Below, one piece after another: positions 52,274 to 61,781 of a DNA stretch of 64,000 bases. The position numbers were made by a program, and so were the translations under genes. The stretch is taken from the NCBI RefSeq assembly GCF_014202345.1, contig NZ_JACHGO010000004.1, positions 62,001-126,000 of the forward strand, given 5' to 3'. Source of the DNA: Desulfovibrio intestinalis. Its GTDB lineage: Bacteria; Desulfobacterota; Desulfovibrionia; Desulfovibrionales; Desulfovibrionaceae. The notes under the pieces are model-generated. The model was not told where the DNA came from, searched no databases, and was given only the letters and a program-made list of their open reading frames with translations. The first letter of the stretch is position 1. Every line of letters starts with the position of its first letter.

Positions 52274-52507
52274 GATGGCATTGCGCGGCGCGCAGGGAGA
52301 TCACCCGACCAGAGGGAAGGAAGCTCCCGAAGCAATAGCCGCGCAGCCCTCGCGCAATGATGGAATTTGGAAAACCCTTGAAGGCTCACTCATGGACGCG
52401 GAGATATACGGTAACCTAGCGGGGTCGTCCGGGGGGAGTGCAGAGGGGGCCTCGGAGGGGCGGCAGCCCCTAACAGGCCCCTTCTGCCGCACGCCGCGTA
52501 GGCGGCC
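52274..52507 (+). repeat. GC-rich 235-bp dispersed repeat (copy 3)
   Basis: Same orientation as copy 2, start to start 439 bp apart. It shares nearly all blocks with copy 2 and copy 1 and is also followed by GCCTCCGTGCCCGCAGGGCA (52528 region). The entire 1.7 kb from 51077 to 52795 is gene-free array plus a roughly 450-bp unique island (51381-51834). Confidence 0.85.
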
Positions 52508-52735
52508 AAAACGACAGAATCTGAAAAGCCTCCGTGCCCGCAGGGCACAAATCATCTCAGCAAAAACAACGCCATTCTTTGCCGCCCGCCGCGCAGGCGG
52601 CCCAAATGAAAGCAATCAAATCAAATGGACAGTAAAACAATTATTGTCACTGCAAAAACCTGCATCACTCGTCAAGCAAGCAATCTGCCCCCTCGACGGC
52701 TGCAGCATCGTCCCCAAGCCCATTACCTCTCCACG

Positions 52736-52768
52736 AAAAAAGGCCCCGCTACGCAGCGGGGCCTTTTT
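52736..52768. terminator. Bidirectional terminator after the chemoreceptor gene
   Basis: AAAAAGGCCCCGCT - ACGC - AGCGGGGCCTTTTT, perfect 14-bp stem. It lies 28 bp past the stop of the minus-strand chemoreceptor. Confidence 0.9.
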
Positions 52769-52795
52769 CATTATTCTATCAGGCTATGCCAATTC

Positions 52796-55123
52796 TCAAC
52801 CATTGGCACTCAGGCTGGCAATAAGTTTTTCCAGTTCACCCGCCTGCTTGGACAGATCAGCGATGGCAATGGTGCACTGGGCCATGCCCTGATCCGTGGC
52901 GGCAGCAATACTACTGATGGAGCTGATGGCCTTATTGATTTCTTCTGACGTGGCAGACTGCTCTTCAGCCGCAGTGGCGATGGAATGCACCTGATCCCCG
53001 GCAGCTTCCACCATACGCACCACCTGGGCGATGGCTTCGCCCGAACGTTGCGCAAGGCTGGTAGCCTCGCTCACGCGCAGCACGGCAGCTTCCATTTGCG
53101 TTACGGCGTCCTTGGTGCCGTCCTGAATACCGCCGACCGCATGACGCACTTCGGTAGTGGCCTGAGCGGTTTTTTCGGCCAGCTTGCGCACTTCGTCGGC
53201 CACCACGGCAAATCCGCGCCCGGCCTCGCCCGCACGGGCGGCCTCGATGGCGGCGTTAAGCGCCAGCAGGTTTGTCTGGTCGGCTATGTCGGAAATAACG
53301 CCCATAACGGCCCCAATACCCCGGGCCTGCTCCCCAAGATTGTCCATTATACTGGTCAAACGCGAAGCTTCGTCATGAATGGACTGCACCGCAGCCGTTA
53401 CTTCGGCCACCAGATGCGCGCCGCTTTGCGCTTCTTGCTTGGCGGCGTCTGCGCTTTGCGACGTGGCGGCAGCGTTTTGCGCTACTTCCATAATGGTGGC
53501 GTTCATTTCTTCCACAGCCGTGGCCGTTTGGTACACGCGGGAACTTTGCTCACGCGCGCCCTGACTGGAATGGTCGATTTGTTCCGAAAGCTGCTTGGAC
53601 GCATCGGCCATATGCTCCACAACCTGCGCAGCCTCTACGGCTGCTCTGGCGATGGCTGCATTCTGGTCTTCAATACGGCTCTTCTGGGTGTAGATTTCTG
53701 TAAGATCGTTCCAGAAAGCTATGGACCCCAGCAGCGTGCCGTCAAGATTGTAGAAAGGCGTGGTGTGTACGTCTATGCGCAGCTGGCGTCCCGAAACGGT
53801 GGTGTAGTCGAACTCGTGCGTAAGGGCCTTGCGTTCCTTGATGGCATGGTCAGACAGGGTTTCACTGTTGGCGTCGTTCTGGAAGAACAGGCCGGAACGT
53901 TGCCCGATATAGGATTCGCGCGGCCCGGTCTTTTCAAGCAGACGGCATATTTCGTCATTGACCCAGATCATGTTGAAATCCGGTCCCACTATGCCACAAG
54001 GCGTGGGAATGCCGTCCAGTACCCCCTGCGAAAAACCAAGGCGCTTTTTGAGCTCTTCAACCATACTGTGCAGATACCCGGCAAAGGTCGCCATTTCTGC
54101 CCTGAACTGGCCGTGCATTTCTGCCTTGAGGTCGCCCGCAGCCACTTTGGCCGTAAATTCGGACAAAGCCCGCAAAGGCCGGAACAACAGGCGCTGGTTG
54201 ATAAGTGTCAGCAGACCGGCCAGAAGCACGATGGCAAACAGCCCCACCGCACACAGCACTGTGCGCTGGGTCAAAGCGGGAGCAGCCAGTTCCGCGTCAT
54301 AGGCGCTCATGCACACAAACCAGCCCGTGGCCGGAATGGGGGCCACGGTCATAAATTTTTTCTCGCCTTCCCATTGATATTCAATGGTGCCCAATTGAGC
54401 CTTCATGGCTTTTTGAACAAAATCCTGCCCTGAAAGGTCTGTCAGTATCAATTTTTTATTGGTGCTGTGGGCGATGATGCGCCCCTTGGTATCCAGAGCA
54501 AAGCCATAGCCCCGCTGCCCGAGACGGATGGGGTCAATGGTTTTTGCGGTAAAATCGCTCCAGCGGGGGCAAACAGCCACAGCGCCAAGCAGGCTGCCGT
54601 CAGGGGCATACACGGCCTTGGCCGCCACATACACCAGCACGCCCTCATGAGTGGTGGCCGTCATGACGCTGCCGCTGAAAGCCAGGCTTTTACCGCCGAA
54701 AATGGCTTTGCTGTAATCGCGGTCAAAACGGTCGCCGCCAGTCATGTCCTTGAGGTCGGCGTTCAGACCCGCAACAATGCGTCCCTTGGTATCAAAAACG
54801 AAAAAAGACCAGTAGGACGGAAAAGCCTTCACATAAGTATGCAAAAGCTGCTGCACATCCTGCGCGGCGAGGGTTGAACCATCCAGGGCATCGCGGACAG
54901 ATTCCTGCCCAGCCAGGGCTGAAGCCACATCAACGGACTGCTCGATGTAGTTCTCGGCAGATTGGGCCACAATCCTGCCGGTCTGGTCCAGAGCCTCGCT
55001 CTGTACGCCAGACACCATCTGGTAAGAAGATGAAGACACATATACGATCAGAATCGCTATGATGACAAAAATGGATGCCGTTATGGACACTGTACAGATG
55101 GTATTGATGCGAAGCTGTCGCAT
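52796..55123 (-). CDS. Methyl-accepting chemotaxis protein with Cache, HAMP and PAS domains
   Basis: A 775-residue transmembrane chemoreceptor. I chose the ATG at 55123 ([19 protein letters not shown]), which begins helix 1 and has GGGGG upstream. The periplasmic part (about 35-285) is a double Cache ligand domain ([33 protein letters not shown]). Helix 2 is near 300-320, then HAMP ([19 protein letters not shown]), a PAS domain (about 385-500), and the signalling coiled coil whose tip is [20 protein letters not shown]. There is no C-terminal CheR-docking pentapeptide. Ligand unknown. Monocistronic. Confidence 0.95.
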   Translation of the reverse strand: MRQLRINTICTVSITASIFVIIAILIVYVSSSSYQMVSGVQSEALDQTGRIVAQSAENYIEQSVDVASALAGQESVRDALDGSTLAAQDVQQLLHTYVKAFPSYWSFFVFDTKGRIVAGLNADLKDMTGGDRFDRDYSKAIFGGKSLAFSGSVMTATTHEGVLVYVAAKAVYAPDGSLLGAVAVCPRWSDFTAKTIDPIRLGQRGYGFALDTKGRIIAHSTNKKLILTDLSGQDFVQKAMKAQLGTIEYQWEGEKKFMTVAPIPATGWFVCMSAYDAELAAPALTQRTVLCAVGLFAIVLLAGLLTLINQRLLFRPLRALSEFTAKVAAGDLKAEMHGQFRAEMATFAGYLHSMVEELKKRLGFSQGVLDGIPTPCGIVGPDFNMIWVNDEICRLLEKTGPRESYIGQRSGLFFQNDANSETLSDHAIKERKALTHEFDYTTVSGRQLRIDVHTTPFYNLDGTLLGSIAFWNDLTEIYTQKSRIEDQNAAIARAAVEAAQVVEHMADASKQLSEQIDHSSQGAREQSSRVYQTATAVEEMNATIMEVAQNAAATSQSADAAKQEAQSGAHLVAEVTAAVQSIHDEASRLTSIMDNLGEQARGIGAVMGVISDIADQTNLLALNAAIEAARAGEAGRGFAVVADEVRKLAEKTAQATTEVRHAVGGIQDGTKDAVTQMEAAVLRVSEATSLAQRSGEAIAQVVRMVEAAGDQVHSIATAAEEQSATSEEINKAISSISSIAAATDQGMAQCTIAIADLSKQAGELEKLIASLSANG

Positions 55124-55419
55124 TGTGCGCCCCCAGACGCTGAGGTGAATCAGGTACCCCCGCATGTATGCCAAGCCGAAGGCGTTGACAACTGCTTTTG
55201 ATACGCAAAATCTAATATTTTCGGCAAACCCGGTGTTCATTCATATCGTTGAACTGCAAAAAAACATTAGACCCGGCAAAAAATCTCTCCTGGCTAGGCA
55301 TTTTGCCCACAGGAGACACGGATTTTTATATGGCATTAACTGTAATTTCATGATTATATGGTCTGGCTTGCAAAAATGGCCCCAAGGGCAGCATACCAAG
55401 GCATAAAACAGGAGGGAGC

Positions 55420-55707
55420 ATGAGTACACATGTAACGTGGGCACTGGTGGGCTTCGGCATCGCCCTACTCTTTATCTGGGTGTACCACATGCTCAAAAAA
55501 CGCGGTTTCAAATTTTTCTGGTACCACCCGCTTTTTACTGGCCTGTTCCTGCTTTTTGTTCTCTATTTATTGGAACGCATTTTCGCCGACCTGTCAGATT
55601 TTGAAGTGCAGGAAAGCTGGAATATGCTGACGTACCTGGGCATTCCCCTGGCTGCGGCAGCCATTTTCTTTCTTTTCCGCAGCTGGAAAGCCAAAAAAAG
55701 GCAATAG
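55420..55707 (+). CDS. Small membrane protein, unknown function
   Basis: A 95-residue protein with three hydrophobic segments (about 7-24, 37-55, 70-86) and a strongly basic C-terminus (FRSWKAKKRQ). It opens MSTHVTWALVGFGIALLFIW. ACAGGAGGGAGC directly before the ATG and a strong terminator after it make it a convincing gene. I do not recognise the family. It is divergent from the chemoreceptor. Confidence 0.75.
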   Translation: MSTHVTWALVGFGIALLFIWVYHMLKKRGFKFFWYHPLFTGLFLLFVLYLLERIFADLSDFEVQESWNMLTYLGIPLAAAAIFFLFRSWKAKKRQ

Positions 55708-55758
55708 CGCCGCCACCTCATTCTTTGTGTCGGGCACAGCCCAATGACAACACCACTG

Positions 55759-55789
55759 GAAGAGCAGGATACCCTGCTCTTCTTTTTTT
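55759..55789 (+). terminator. Intrinsic terminator after the small membrane protein
   Basis: GAAGAGCAGG / CCTGCTCTTC stem followed by seven T. Confidence 0.92.
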
Positions 55790-56020
55790 CGGCATAACAC
55801 TTGCAAATTGCCCGTTAATGCCCCGATGAAGCGGTACACGGCAGCCTGAATCAGGGCGCAACCACAGCGCGGCAAACCCGCAAATAATTTTGCGATCTTC
55901 AACTCGCTGTAGCGTAAGGAGAAATAGATATCATGCCGGCGCAACATCCCCCCACACTATTTGCCTGTTTTCTGCTGTAGGGCTTAGCTGGCAGAGTGGG
56001 AATGATGGCTTGCGCCAAAT

Positions 56021-56137
56021 TTTCTACAATAATGTATAAACAATAACCGGACAGTAACATACTAATTTATAAAATTTTTTATTTAAATTACAGGAGGACA
56101 ATTTTCCTAACCTAATATTTTTCTACATTAATGTATA
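56021..56137. promoter_or_regulatory. Paired operator-like sites in the AT-rich liv control region
   Basis: TTTCTACAATAATGTATA (56021-56038) and TTTCTACATTAATGTATA (56120-56137) are 17/18 identical and 99 bp apart. The core of the second, TACATTAATGTA, is a perfect 12-bp palindrome. They lie in an AT-rich island (about 56000-56480) 420-540 bp before livK. The whole 769-bp gap 55790-56558 has no supported gene; a short CTACT-GTTT-AGTAG hairpin with T7 (56417-56438) lies near its end. Confidence 0.5.
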
Positions 56138-56558
56138 TATATTTAAACCGGCCTTCAAAGCTCTTATAAATGTAAACACTTAATGATTTTAGCTGGTTGT
56201 ATAACCATTCAGCCCCAAAATCCGCCATTTGCCCTCGCCAGATAACATTTCGTTTTCGCAAAATTTTATTCAATAAAATTAGTTCTCTACTTGCATTAGT
56301 CCGTTTTTTCACAACATTTCTTCACCTGCGCTAGAAAGCACACCCCTGATTCTTTTCTGGCGACAACACATATTATCGCTATTTTCTACTGTTCCGTAAC
56401 AACTTCAAGAATAAAACTACTGTTTAGTAGCTTTTTTTCATGCTTGTTTTTAATTACTCCTTTATTTTAAGCACATTACTAAAATGGAACCCTTCTTGCT
56501 TATGTGCATTCATGGATCGAATATTTCAATCCTGCACGTAAACCACTGGGAGGCTTTC

Positions 56559-57728
56559 ATGAAATTGTTCAAGTTGGCGACTGCTTGTGCTCTGACACTC
56601 TTTATGGGGCAGGCGGCCCTTGCGGCGGAACAGCCCATCAAAATTGGCTTCCCTATTCCCCTTACGGGCGAAATTCCCAAGGTAGGCGAAGGTTCCAAGT
56701 TTGCAGCTGAAATGCTGAAGGAAGAAATCAACGCCAAGGGTGGCCTGAAGGTCGGCGACAAATATTATCCGCTTGAATTCATCTATGAGGACAATGAATC
56801 AAAGCCTGAATCTGCGGTTAACGTCACCCTCAAGCTGATCGAACGCGACAAGGTTCACGCCATCGTCGGCCCCCAGTCTTCGCGCCAGGCCGTGCCAGCA
56901 GGTGGCGTGGCCAATGACGAAGAAGTACCCCTCATCACCCCTTGGTCCACCAACCCTGATGCCACCAACGGTCGCCCCTGGGTGTTCCGCGGCGCGTTTC
57001 TTGACCCCTTCCAGGCTCCTGTAGCCGTGGATTTCGCCAGCAAGCAGTTTAAAGCCAAAAAAGCCGCGGTGCTCTTTGAAGTGTCCAACGACTATTCCAA
57101 AGGACTGGCCGACAACTTTAAGGACGCTTTCGAAAAAACACACGGCAAGGGTTCCGTGGTTGCTATGGAATCACACGGCCCCAAGGATCAGGACTTCTCT
57201 GCCCAGCTGACCAAGATCATCGCGGCCAAGCCCGACTTCATCTTTGTGCCTGAAAACTACAGCTTTGCAGCTCTTATCGTGCCGCAGGCGCGTGACCTTG
57301 GCTACAAAGGCCCCTTCATGGGTTCTGATGCCTGGGGTTCGGCGGAACTGTTCAACCTTTGCGGCAAAGACTGCGTGGACCAGTACTTCTCCACCCACTA
57401 CACAGCCGAAGGCGCTACGGGCAAAACCAAGGAATTCATCGACAAGTACAAGGCCAAGTACGGCTATGTGCCTGACGACGTTGCCGCCCTTACCTGGGAC
57501 TCCATCAACATCGTGCTGAAGGCCATTCAGAACGGCGGCAAGATCGACCCCGACCTCAAGAAGCAGCGTACGATCATTCGCGACAACATGGCCAACCTTG
57601 AAAACTTCGACGGCATTACCGGCAGCATGAAGTTCGACGCCAACCACGACCCCATCAAATGCGCCGTTATCGTGCGCGTTACTGACAGTGGCAGCTTCGC
57701 CTTTGTTGAATCAGTCTGCCCCAAATAG
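56559..57728 (+). CDS. livK: Branched-chain amino acid ABC transporter, periplasmic binding protein
   Basis: A 389-residue substrate-binding protein of the LivJ/LivK type. The ATG at 56559 begins a signal peptide (MKLFKLATACALTLFMGQAA, cleavage near ALA|AEQ) and has TGGGAGGC upstream. The mature protein opens KIGFPIPLTGEIPKVGEG and has the leucine-binding pattern AEMLKEEINAKGGLKVGDK, YEDNESKPESAVN, AIVGPQSSRQAVPAG and GSDAWGSAELFN. It may bind Leu, Ile, Val or another aliphatic amide; the exact ligand is not readable. A very stable hairpin separates it from livH. Confidence 0.93.
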   Translation: MKLFKLATACALTLFMGQAALAAEQPIKIGFPIPLTGEIPKVGEGSKFAAEMLKEEINAKGGLKVGDKYYPLEFIYEDNESKPESAVNVTLKLIERDKVHAIVGPQSSRQAVPAGGVANDEEVPLITPWSTNPDATNGRPWVFRGAFLDPFQAPVAVDFASKQFKAKKAAVLFEVSNDYSKGLADNFKDAFEKTHGKGSVVAMESHGPKDQDFSAQLTKIIAAKPDFIFVPENYSFAALIVPQARDLGYKGPFMGSDAWGSAELFNLCGKDCVDQYFSTHYTAEGATGKTKEFIDKYKAKYGYVPDDVAALTWDSINIVLKAIQNGGKIDPDLKKQRTIIRDNMANLENFDGITGSMKFDANHDPIKCAVIVRVTDSGSFAFVESVCPK

Positions 57729-57758
57729 CCAGACCTGCTGACAAGCCTGGGATGGCAG

Positions 57759-57793
57759 GCCGTGTGTGCCCGCGGGGGGCGGGCACACACGGC
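57759..57793 (+). other. 15-bp perfect hairpin between livK and livH
   Basis: GCCGTGTGTGCCCGC - GGGGG - GCGGGCACACACGGC, with no T-run. Such intercistronic hairpins commonly protect the binding-protein mRNA from 3' exonucleases and lower expression of the downstream membrane genes. Confidence 0.75.
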
Positions 57794-57909
57794 GCACACT
57801 GCCTGAGGGTTCTTCCGGCACTGGCCGCGCATATGGGCAAAGGCCCATCCCCTCTGCGTGACCTGACGCCGCAACGAACCCCAACTGCTGATACCGAATC
57901 GGGTGCCCT

Positions 57910-58824
57910 ATGGACTTTTTTTTGCAGCAGATGCTCAACGCACTGCAATGGGGAAGTTTTTACGCGCTTATAGCCTTGGGCTACACCCTGGTGTACGGGG
58001 TGCTGCGGCTCATTAACTTTGCCCACGGCGATATTTTCATGGTGGGCGCGTACATTGCTTTTTTTGTTTCAACCTGGCTCATTTCCGGCGACGGCCTTGG
58101 CCTGCCGCAACAAACAGTGCTCTGGCTGACCATTCCTCTTACAATGATACTCACGGCTTTTGTGGGTGTAACCATTGAGCGCGTGGCCTACAGGCCTCTG
58201 CGCCGCAAGGGCGCGCACCGCCTTTATGTGGTCATAACGGCACTTATGTGCGGCCTCATCCTTGAAAACGGCAACCTTGCGATTTTAGGTGCCACCAAAC
58301 GCAAACTGCCGGAACTTATTGATAAGACGGTCTATTCCATCGGCCCTCTGGTTATCACCAACCTGAAGCTCTGGGTCATTGTGGCGGCCATTCTTGTCTT
58401 CATCGCTTTGCAAACCATAGTCACACGCACCAAGGTGGGCATGGCCATGCGCGCCGTGTCATGGGACCGTTTTGCCCTGCCCCTTATGGGCATTCCTTTG
58501 GACAGCGTTATTGTGGTCACATTTATTCTCGGCTCGGGCATCGCCGGGCTGGGGGGCATGCTCTTCGCCATGTGCTATCCCACGCTTGAACCTTACATGG
58601 GCGCAATGATCGGCTGGAAAGCCTTCATCGCCGCCGTTGTGGGAGGTATTGGCGACATACGTGGAGCATTTGTGGGCGGCTTTTTGCTGGCTTTTGTGGA
58701 GATTATGGTGGTGGCCTTTTTGCCATCTACCTATATGGACCTGTTCTCCTTCACAATCTTGCTGCTCATTCTGTGGATGCGGCCCACAGGCATTTTCGGA
58801 ACCCCCCAAACGACCAAAATCTAG
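57910..58824 (+). CDS. livH: Branched-chain amino acid ABC transporter permease LivH
   Basis: A 304-residue permease with about 8 helices. It starts MDFFLQQMLNALQWGSFYAL and contains ALGYTLVYGVLRLINFAHGD, the LivH signature, and GIAGLGGMLFAMCYPTLEPYMG plus GGIGDIRGAFVGGFLL. It forms the channel with LivM. The ribosome site is weak, consistent with lower expression than the binding protein. livM follows 12 bp later. Confidence 0.95.
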   Translation: MDFFLQQMLNALQWGSFYALIALGYTLVYGVLRLINFAHGDIFMVGAYIAFFVSTWLISGDGLGLPQQTVLWLTIPLTMILTAFVGVTIERVAYRPLRRKGAHRLYVVITALMCGLILENGNLAILGATKRKLPELIDKTVYSIGPLVITNLKLWVIVAAILVFIALQTIVTRTKVGMAMRAVSWDRFALPLMGIPLDSVIVVTFILGSGIAGLGGMLFAMCYPTLEPYMGAMIGWKAFIAAVVGGIGDIRGAFVGGFLLAFVEIMVVAFLPSTYMDLFSFTILLLILWMRPTGIFGTPQTTKI

Positions 58825-58836
58825 CCGGAGTCTGAG

Positions 58837-59997
58837 ATGCTCACTATTGTGCAAACACTACTTGCGATCCTCGCCCTGCTCTGCTTCGGTTATGCCATAA
58901 AACGCGTCGTCAGCCAGAAAAAGCTCGATTGTCTGCTGTTCCTGATCGTCGGCGTGCTGTTTATCTGCGCCGAACAATTCTCGTGGCTGGACGGTTACTG
59001 GCTTTCAGTGCTCAAATTTATGGGAATAAACATCGTCTTTGCCGCCAGCCTCAACCTGGTTAACGGCTACATGGGCGAATTCTCATGTGGGCACGCGGGC
59101 TTTATGTGCGTGGGCGCCTATGTGGGCGGCCTCATTTCCGTCATTTTGTTTACCCAAAACAAGCTGCTTGGCGCACCCTTGCTGCCGCCAGAAATGGCCC
59201 CCCTGCTCTTTCCCTTAATCATTCTTATTGCAGGAGCCGCCGCCTCCATCTTCGGACTGCTGGTGGCCCTGCCCTCATTCAAAACCCGCGACGACTACCT
59301 GGCCATCATCACCATCGCGGCCAACTACATCATCATTGCCCTTATCATCAATATTGATCTGGTGGGCGGCCCGCGCGGCCTTTCGGGCATGCGTGCCACA
59401 GTGCGCGCAATGGAGCGCGTGGCAGACATCCCCTGGATGATGATCTGGGTTGTGCTGCTTGTAATGGTGTCTGTGATGATGCTCTATCGGCTGGTTAACA
59501 GCACTCTGGGCAAAGGCATTCCCGCTGTTTGCCAAAACGAGGTTGCCGCTGAAATCATGAGCGTCAACACCAAGAGGGTCAAACTTGTGGCCTTTATGGT
59601 GTCGGCGGGCATTGCGGGTATGGCGGGCGCGGTATACGCCCACATGTTCAGTTCCATTTACGCCAACAGTTTCGGCATCATGAAGTCCACCGAGGCTATG
59701 GTAATGGTTTACCTCGGCGGCATGGGCTCCCTTTCGGGCTCAGTGATGGCGGCCATTCTCTTTACCCTGCTCATCGAGGTGCTGCGCTTCGCCCTGCCCG
59801 CCCTGAGCGACCTCATGCACAATCTGCCCTTTGTGCCCGACAGCTTCATGATCAGCCAGGAATGGAAGTGGGTGCTCATTCCCCTTATTCTCATCCTGCT
59901 CATGCAGTTCCGTCCCGAAGGCCTTTTGGGCAACCGCGAACTTACCCAGGTCTTTCCCCGGCTGAAAAGACTGCTCACCACCGCGCGCGTGGAATAA
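58837..59997 (+). CDS. livM: Branched-chain amino acid ABC transporter permease LivM
   Basis: A 386-residue permease, about 10 helices, with an N-terminal hydrophobic extension typical of LivM. Signature segments: NLVNGYMGEFSCGHAGFMCVGAYVGG, SFKTRDDYLAIITIAANYIII and AGIAGMAGAVYAHMFSSIYANSFG, then VMVYLGGMGSLSGSVMAAILF. It ends with an Arg/Leu-rich cytoplasmic tail. CCGGAG lies 6 bp before the ATG. Confidence 0.95.
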   Translation: MLTIVQTLLAILALLCFGYAIKRVVSQKKLDCLLFLIVGVLFICAEQFSWLDGYWLSVLKFMGINIVFAASLNLVNGYMGEFSCGHAGFMCVGAYVGGLISVILFTQNKLLGAPLLPPEMAPLLFPLIILIAGAAASIFGLLVALPSFKTRDDYLAIITIAANYIIIALIINIDLVGGPRGLSGMRATVRAMERVADIPWMMIWVVLLVMVSVMMLYRLVNSTLGKGIPAVCQNEVAAEIMSVNTKRVKLVAFMVSAGIAGMAGAVYAHMFSSIYANSFGIMKSTEAMVMVYLGGMGSLSGSVMAAILFTLLIEVLRFALPALSDLMHNLPFVPDSFMISQEWKWVLIPLILILLMQFRPEGLLGNRELTQVFPRLKRLLTTARVE

Positions 59998-60065
59998 CCG
60001 GCGGCGGCAAATCTTGGTTGTACGGACAAAATCCTTGATGACCGACAACATACTGGGGGCAAACC

Positions 60066-60836
60066 TTGGCACTGCTTGAAATGAAGGACGTGACGCAACG
60101 CTTCGGCGGTCTTATCGCGCTGTCATGCTTCAACATACGTATTGAGGAAAACAGCCTGACGGGCCTTATCGGGCCCAACGGTGCTGGCAAAACAACGGTA
60201 TTCAACCTGGCTTCAGGATTCTACCACGCAAGCGAAGGGGACATCGTTTTTGATAATTACGCCTATCACTCCAAGCTTGAACCGCATGAAGTGACCAATC
60301 TGGGCATGGCGCGCACCTTTCAGAACATCCGCCTGTGGAGCGACATGACTGTTCTGGACAACATCTGCGTGTCGCAATACAGCCGCCTGGGCTATGGCCT
60401 GCTGGACGCGTGGTTCAACACTGGCCGCTACGGGCGTGAAGAAAAACGGGTAAAAAACAAGGCTTCCCACATTCTTGAGGTAATGGAACTCAGTGATGTA
60501 GCGAACGAACTGCCCAAAAACCTGCCTTACGGCCTGCAACGCCGGGTGGAACTGGCCCGCGCGCTTTCCACAGACCCCAAGCTGCTTTTGCTGGACGAAC
60601 CAGCCGCCGGGCTCAACTCTTCGGACGTGGACGGCCTTATCAAGCACATTGGCTGGATTTACGACCAGTTCAAAATCGCCATCTGGATGATCGAGCATCA
60701 GATGAAGGTGGTCATGTCCCTTTGCCAGCACATCACGGTGCTGGAGTTCGGGCAGATCATCGCCAGCGGCACGCCGCAGGAAATTCAAAGCAATCCCGAT
60801 GTCATCAAGGCATATCTGGGCGACGAAAACGTGTAA
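60066..60836 (+). CDS. livG: Branched-chain amino acid ABC transporter ATPase LivG
   Basis: A 256-residue ATPase. The best start is a TTG at 60066, giving MALLEMKDVTQRFGGLIAL, the usual LivG opening, with GGGGG 9 bp upstream; the ATG at 60081 is less likely. Walker A is GPNGAGKTTVFN, the Q-loop ARTFQNIRLW, the signature LPYGLQRRVELARAL, Walker B LLLLDEPAAGLN, and the switch His is in WMIEHQMKVVM. The signature lacks the LSGGQ form, as usual in LivG. Confidence 0.95.
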   Translation: MALLEMKDVTQRFGGLIALSCFNIRIEENSLTGLIGPNGAGKTTVFNLASGFYHASEGDIVFDNYAYHSKLEPHEVTNLGMARTFQNIRLWSDMTVLDNICVSQYSRLGYGLLDAWFNTGRYGREEKRVKNKASHILEVMELSDVANELPKNLPYGLQRRVELARALSTDPKLLLLDEPAAGLNSSDVDGLIKHIGWIYDQFKIAIWMIEHQMKVVMSLCQHITVLEFGQIIASGTPQEIQSNPDVIKAYLGDENV

Positions 60837-60845
60837 GGGGGCCAC

Positions 60846-61568
60846 ATGTTGCTGGAAGTTGAAAATCTCTACGCGGGATACGGCAAGATCGAAGCCCTGC
60901 ACGGCATATCCTTTCATGTGAACGAAGGCGAAATTGTCACGCTTATCGGGGCCAACGGCGCGGGAAAATCTACCACGCTCAAGGCCATCATGCGGCTCAC
61001 GCCGCCAGAATCGCCCACGGTGTTCAGCGGCGACATCCGCTTTAAAGGCAAATCCATCCTAAAAACAGAAGCGCACAACATTGTGGCTCATCTGAAAATG
61101 GATCTTGTGCCCGAGGGCAGGCATATTTTCGGCAACCTCACCGTGCACGAAAATCTCAAGCTCGCCACCTGGACCCGCAAGGGCAGCGGCATTGAAAAGG
61201 ACATGGACAGGGTTTTCGATCTCTTTCCCCGTCTCAAGGAACGCATGCACCAGCGCAGCGACACCCTTTCTGGCGGCGAACAGCAAATGCTGGCAGTGGG
61301 CCGGGCGCTAATGACAGACTGTTCGGTCATCCTGCTGGACGAACCCTCTATGGGCCTTTCACCCCTGCTTATGTACGACATGTTTCGCACGTTTAAAAAG
61401 CTCAACAGCGAAGGCCTTACTGTTATCGTGGTGGAGCAGAACGCCCGCCTGGCCCTTCAGGTTGCAGACCGCGGATATGTGCTGGACACAGGGGCCATTG
61501 TGGCTCAGGGCACTGCAGCGGAACTGGCCGACACACCTGAAATCAAGGCCGCCTATCTGGGCGCGTAA
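60846..61568 (+). CDS. livF: Branched-chain amino acid ABC transporter ATPase LivF
   Basis: A 240-residue ATPase partner of LivG. It opens MLLEVENLYAGYGKIEALHG. Walker A GANGAGKSTTLK, Q-loop region DLVPEGRHIFGNLTVHENL (the family EGR), signature LSGGEQQMLAVGRALM, Walker B VILLDEPSMGLSP, switch His replaced by VVEQNA as usual. AGGGGG lies before the ATG, 9 bp after livG. Two hairpins follow the stop. Confidence 0.96.
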   Translation: MLLEVENLYAGYGKIEALHGISFHVNEGEIVTLIGANGAGKSTTLKAIMRLTPPESPTVFSGDIRFKGKSILKTEAHNIVAHLKMDLVPEGRHIFGNLTVHENLKLATWTRKGSGIEKDMDRVFDLFPRLKERMHQRSDTLSGGEQQMLAVGRALMTDCSVILLDEPSMGLSPLLMYDMFRTFKKLNSEGLTVIVVEQNARLALQVADRGYVLDTGAIVAQGTAAELADTPEIKAAYLGA

Positions 61569-61579
61569 CAGCAAACACC

Positions 61580-61619
61580 GTTGCCGGGTTTCGTTTTACC
61601 TTTCGCGAAATCCGGCAAC
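61580..61619 (+). terminator. Hairpin after livF
   Basis: GTTGCCGGGTTTCG pairs with CGAAATCCGGCAAC (14 bp, one wobble). There is no T-run, so it is either a Rho-independent terminator without a tail or a 3' stability structure for the liv mRNA. Confidence 0.55.
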
Positions 61620-61624
61620 GCTAT

Positions 61625-61706
61625 ACGGAGCCAGCATGCCTCCGCCCCGGCCGGGAGTTACAGCTTCCGTATACAGGGACGGCACAAAGGGGTATGCTGG
61701 CTCCGT
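61625..61706 (+). repeat. 13-bp perfect inverted repeat with 56-nt loop
   Basis: ACGGAGCCAGCAT (61625-61637) and ATGCTGGCTCCGT (61694-61706) lie between livF and the next gene. The loop contains further GC-rich pairing (CCCCGGCCGGGA). It might be a small structured RNA or part of the next gene's leader. Confidence 0.5.
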
Positions 61707-61781
61707 TACATTTTCGTATTGAATTGAATTGTGAGCCTGTAACGCACCTGCCAACGGCGTCACAAAGCAAGCGGAGGAAGC

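Noticed and set aside
56112..56312. A 66-codon minus-strand frame in the AT-rich island
   Set aside because: AT-rich composition gives Lys/Tyr/Ile-rich peptides by chance; no ribosome site was found.
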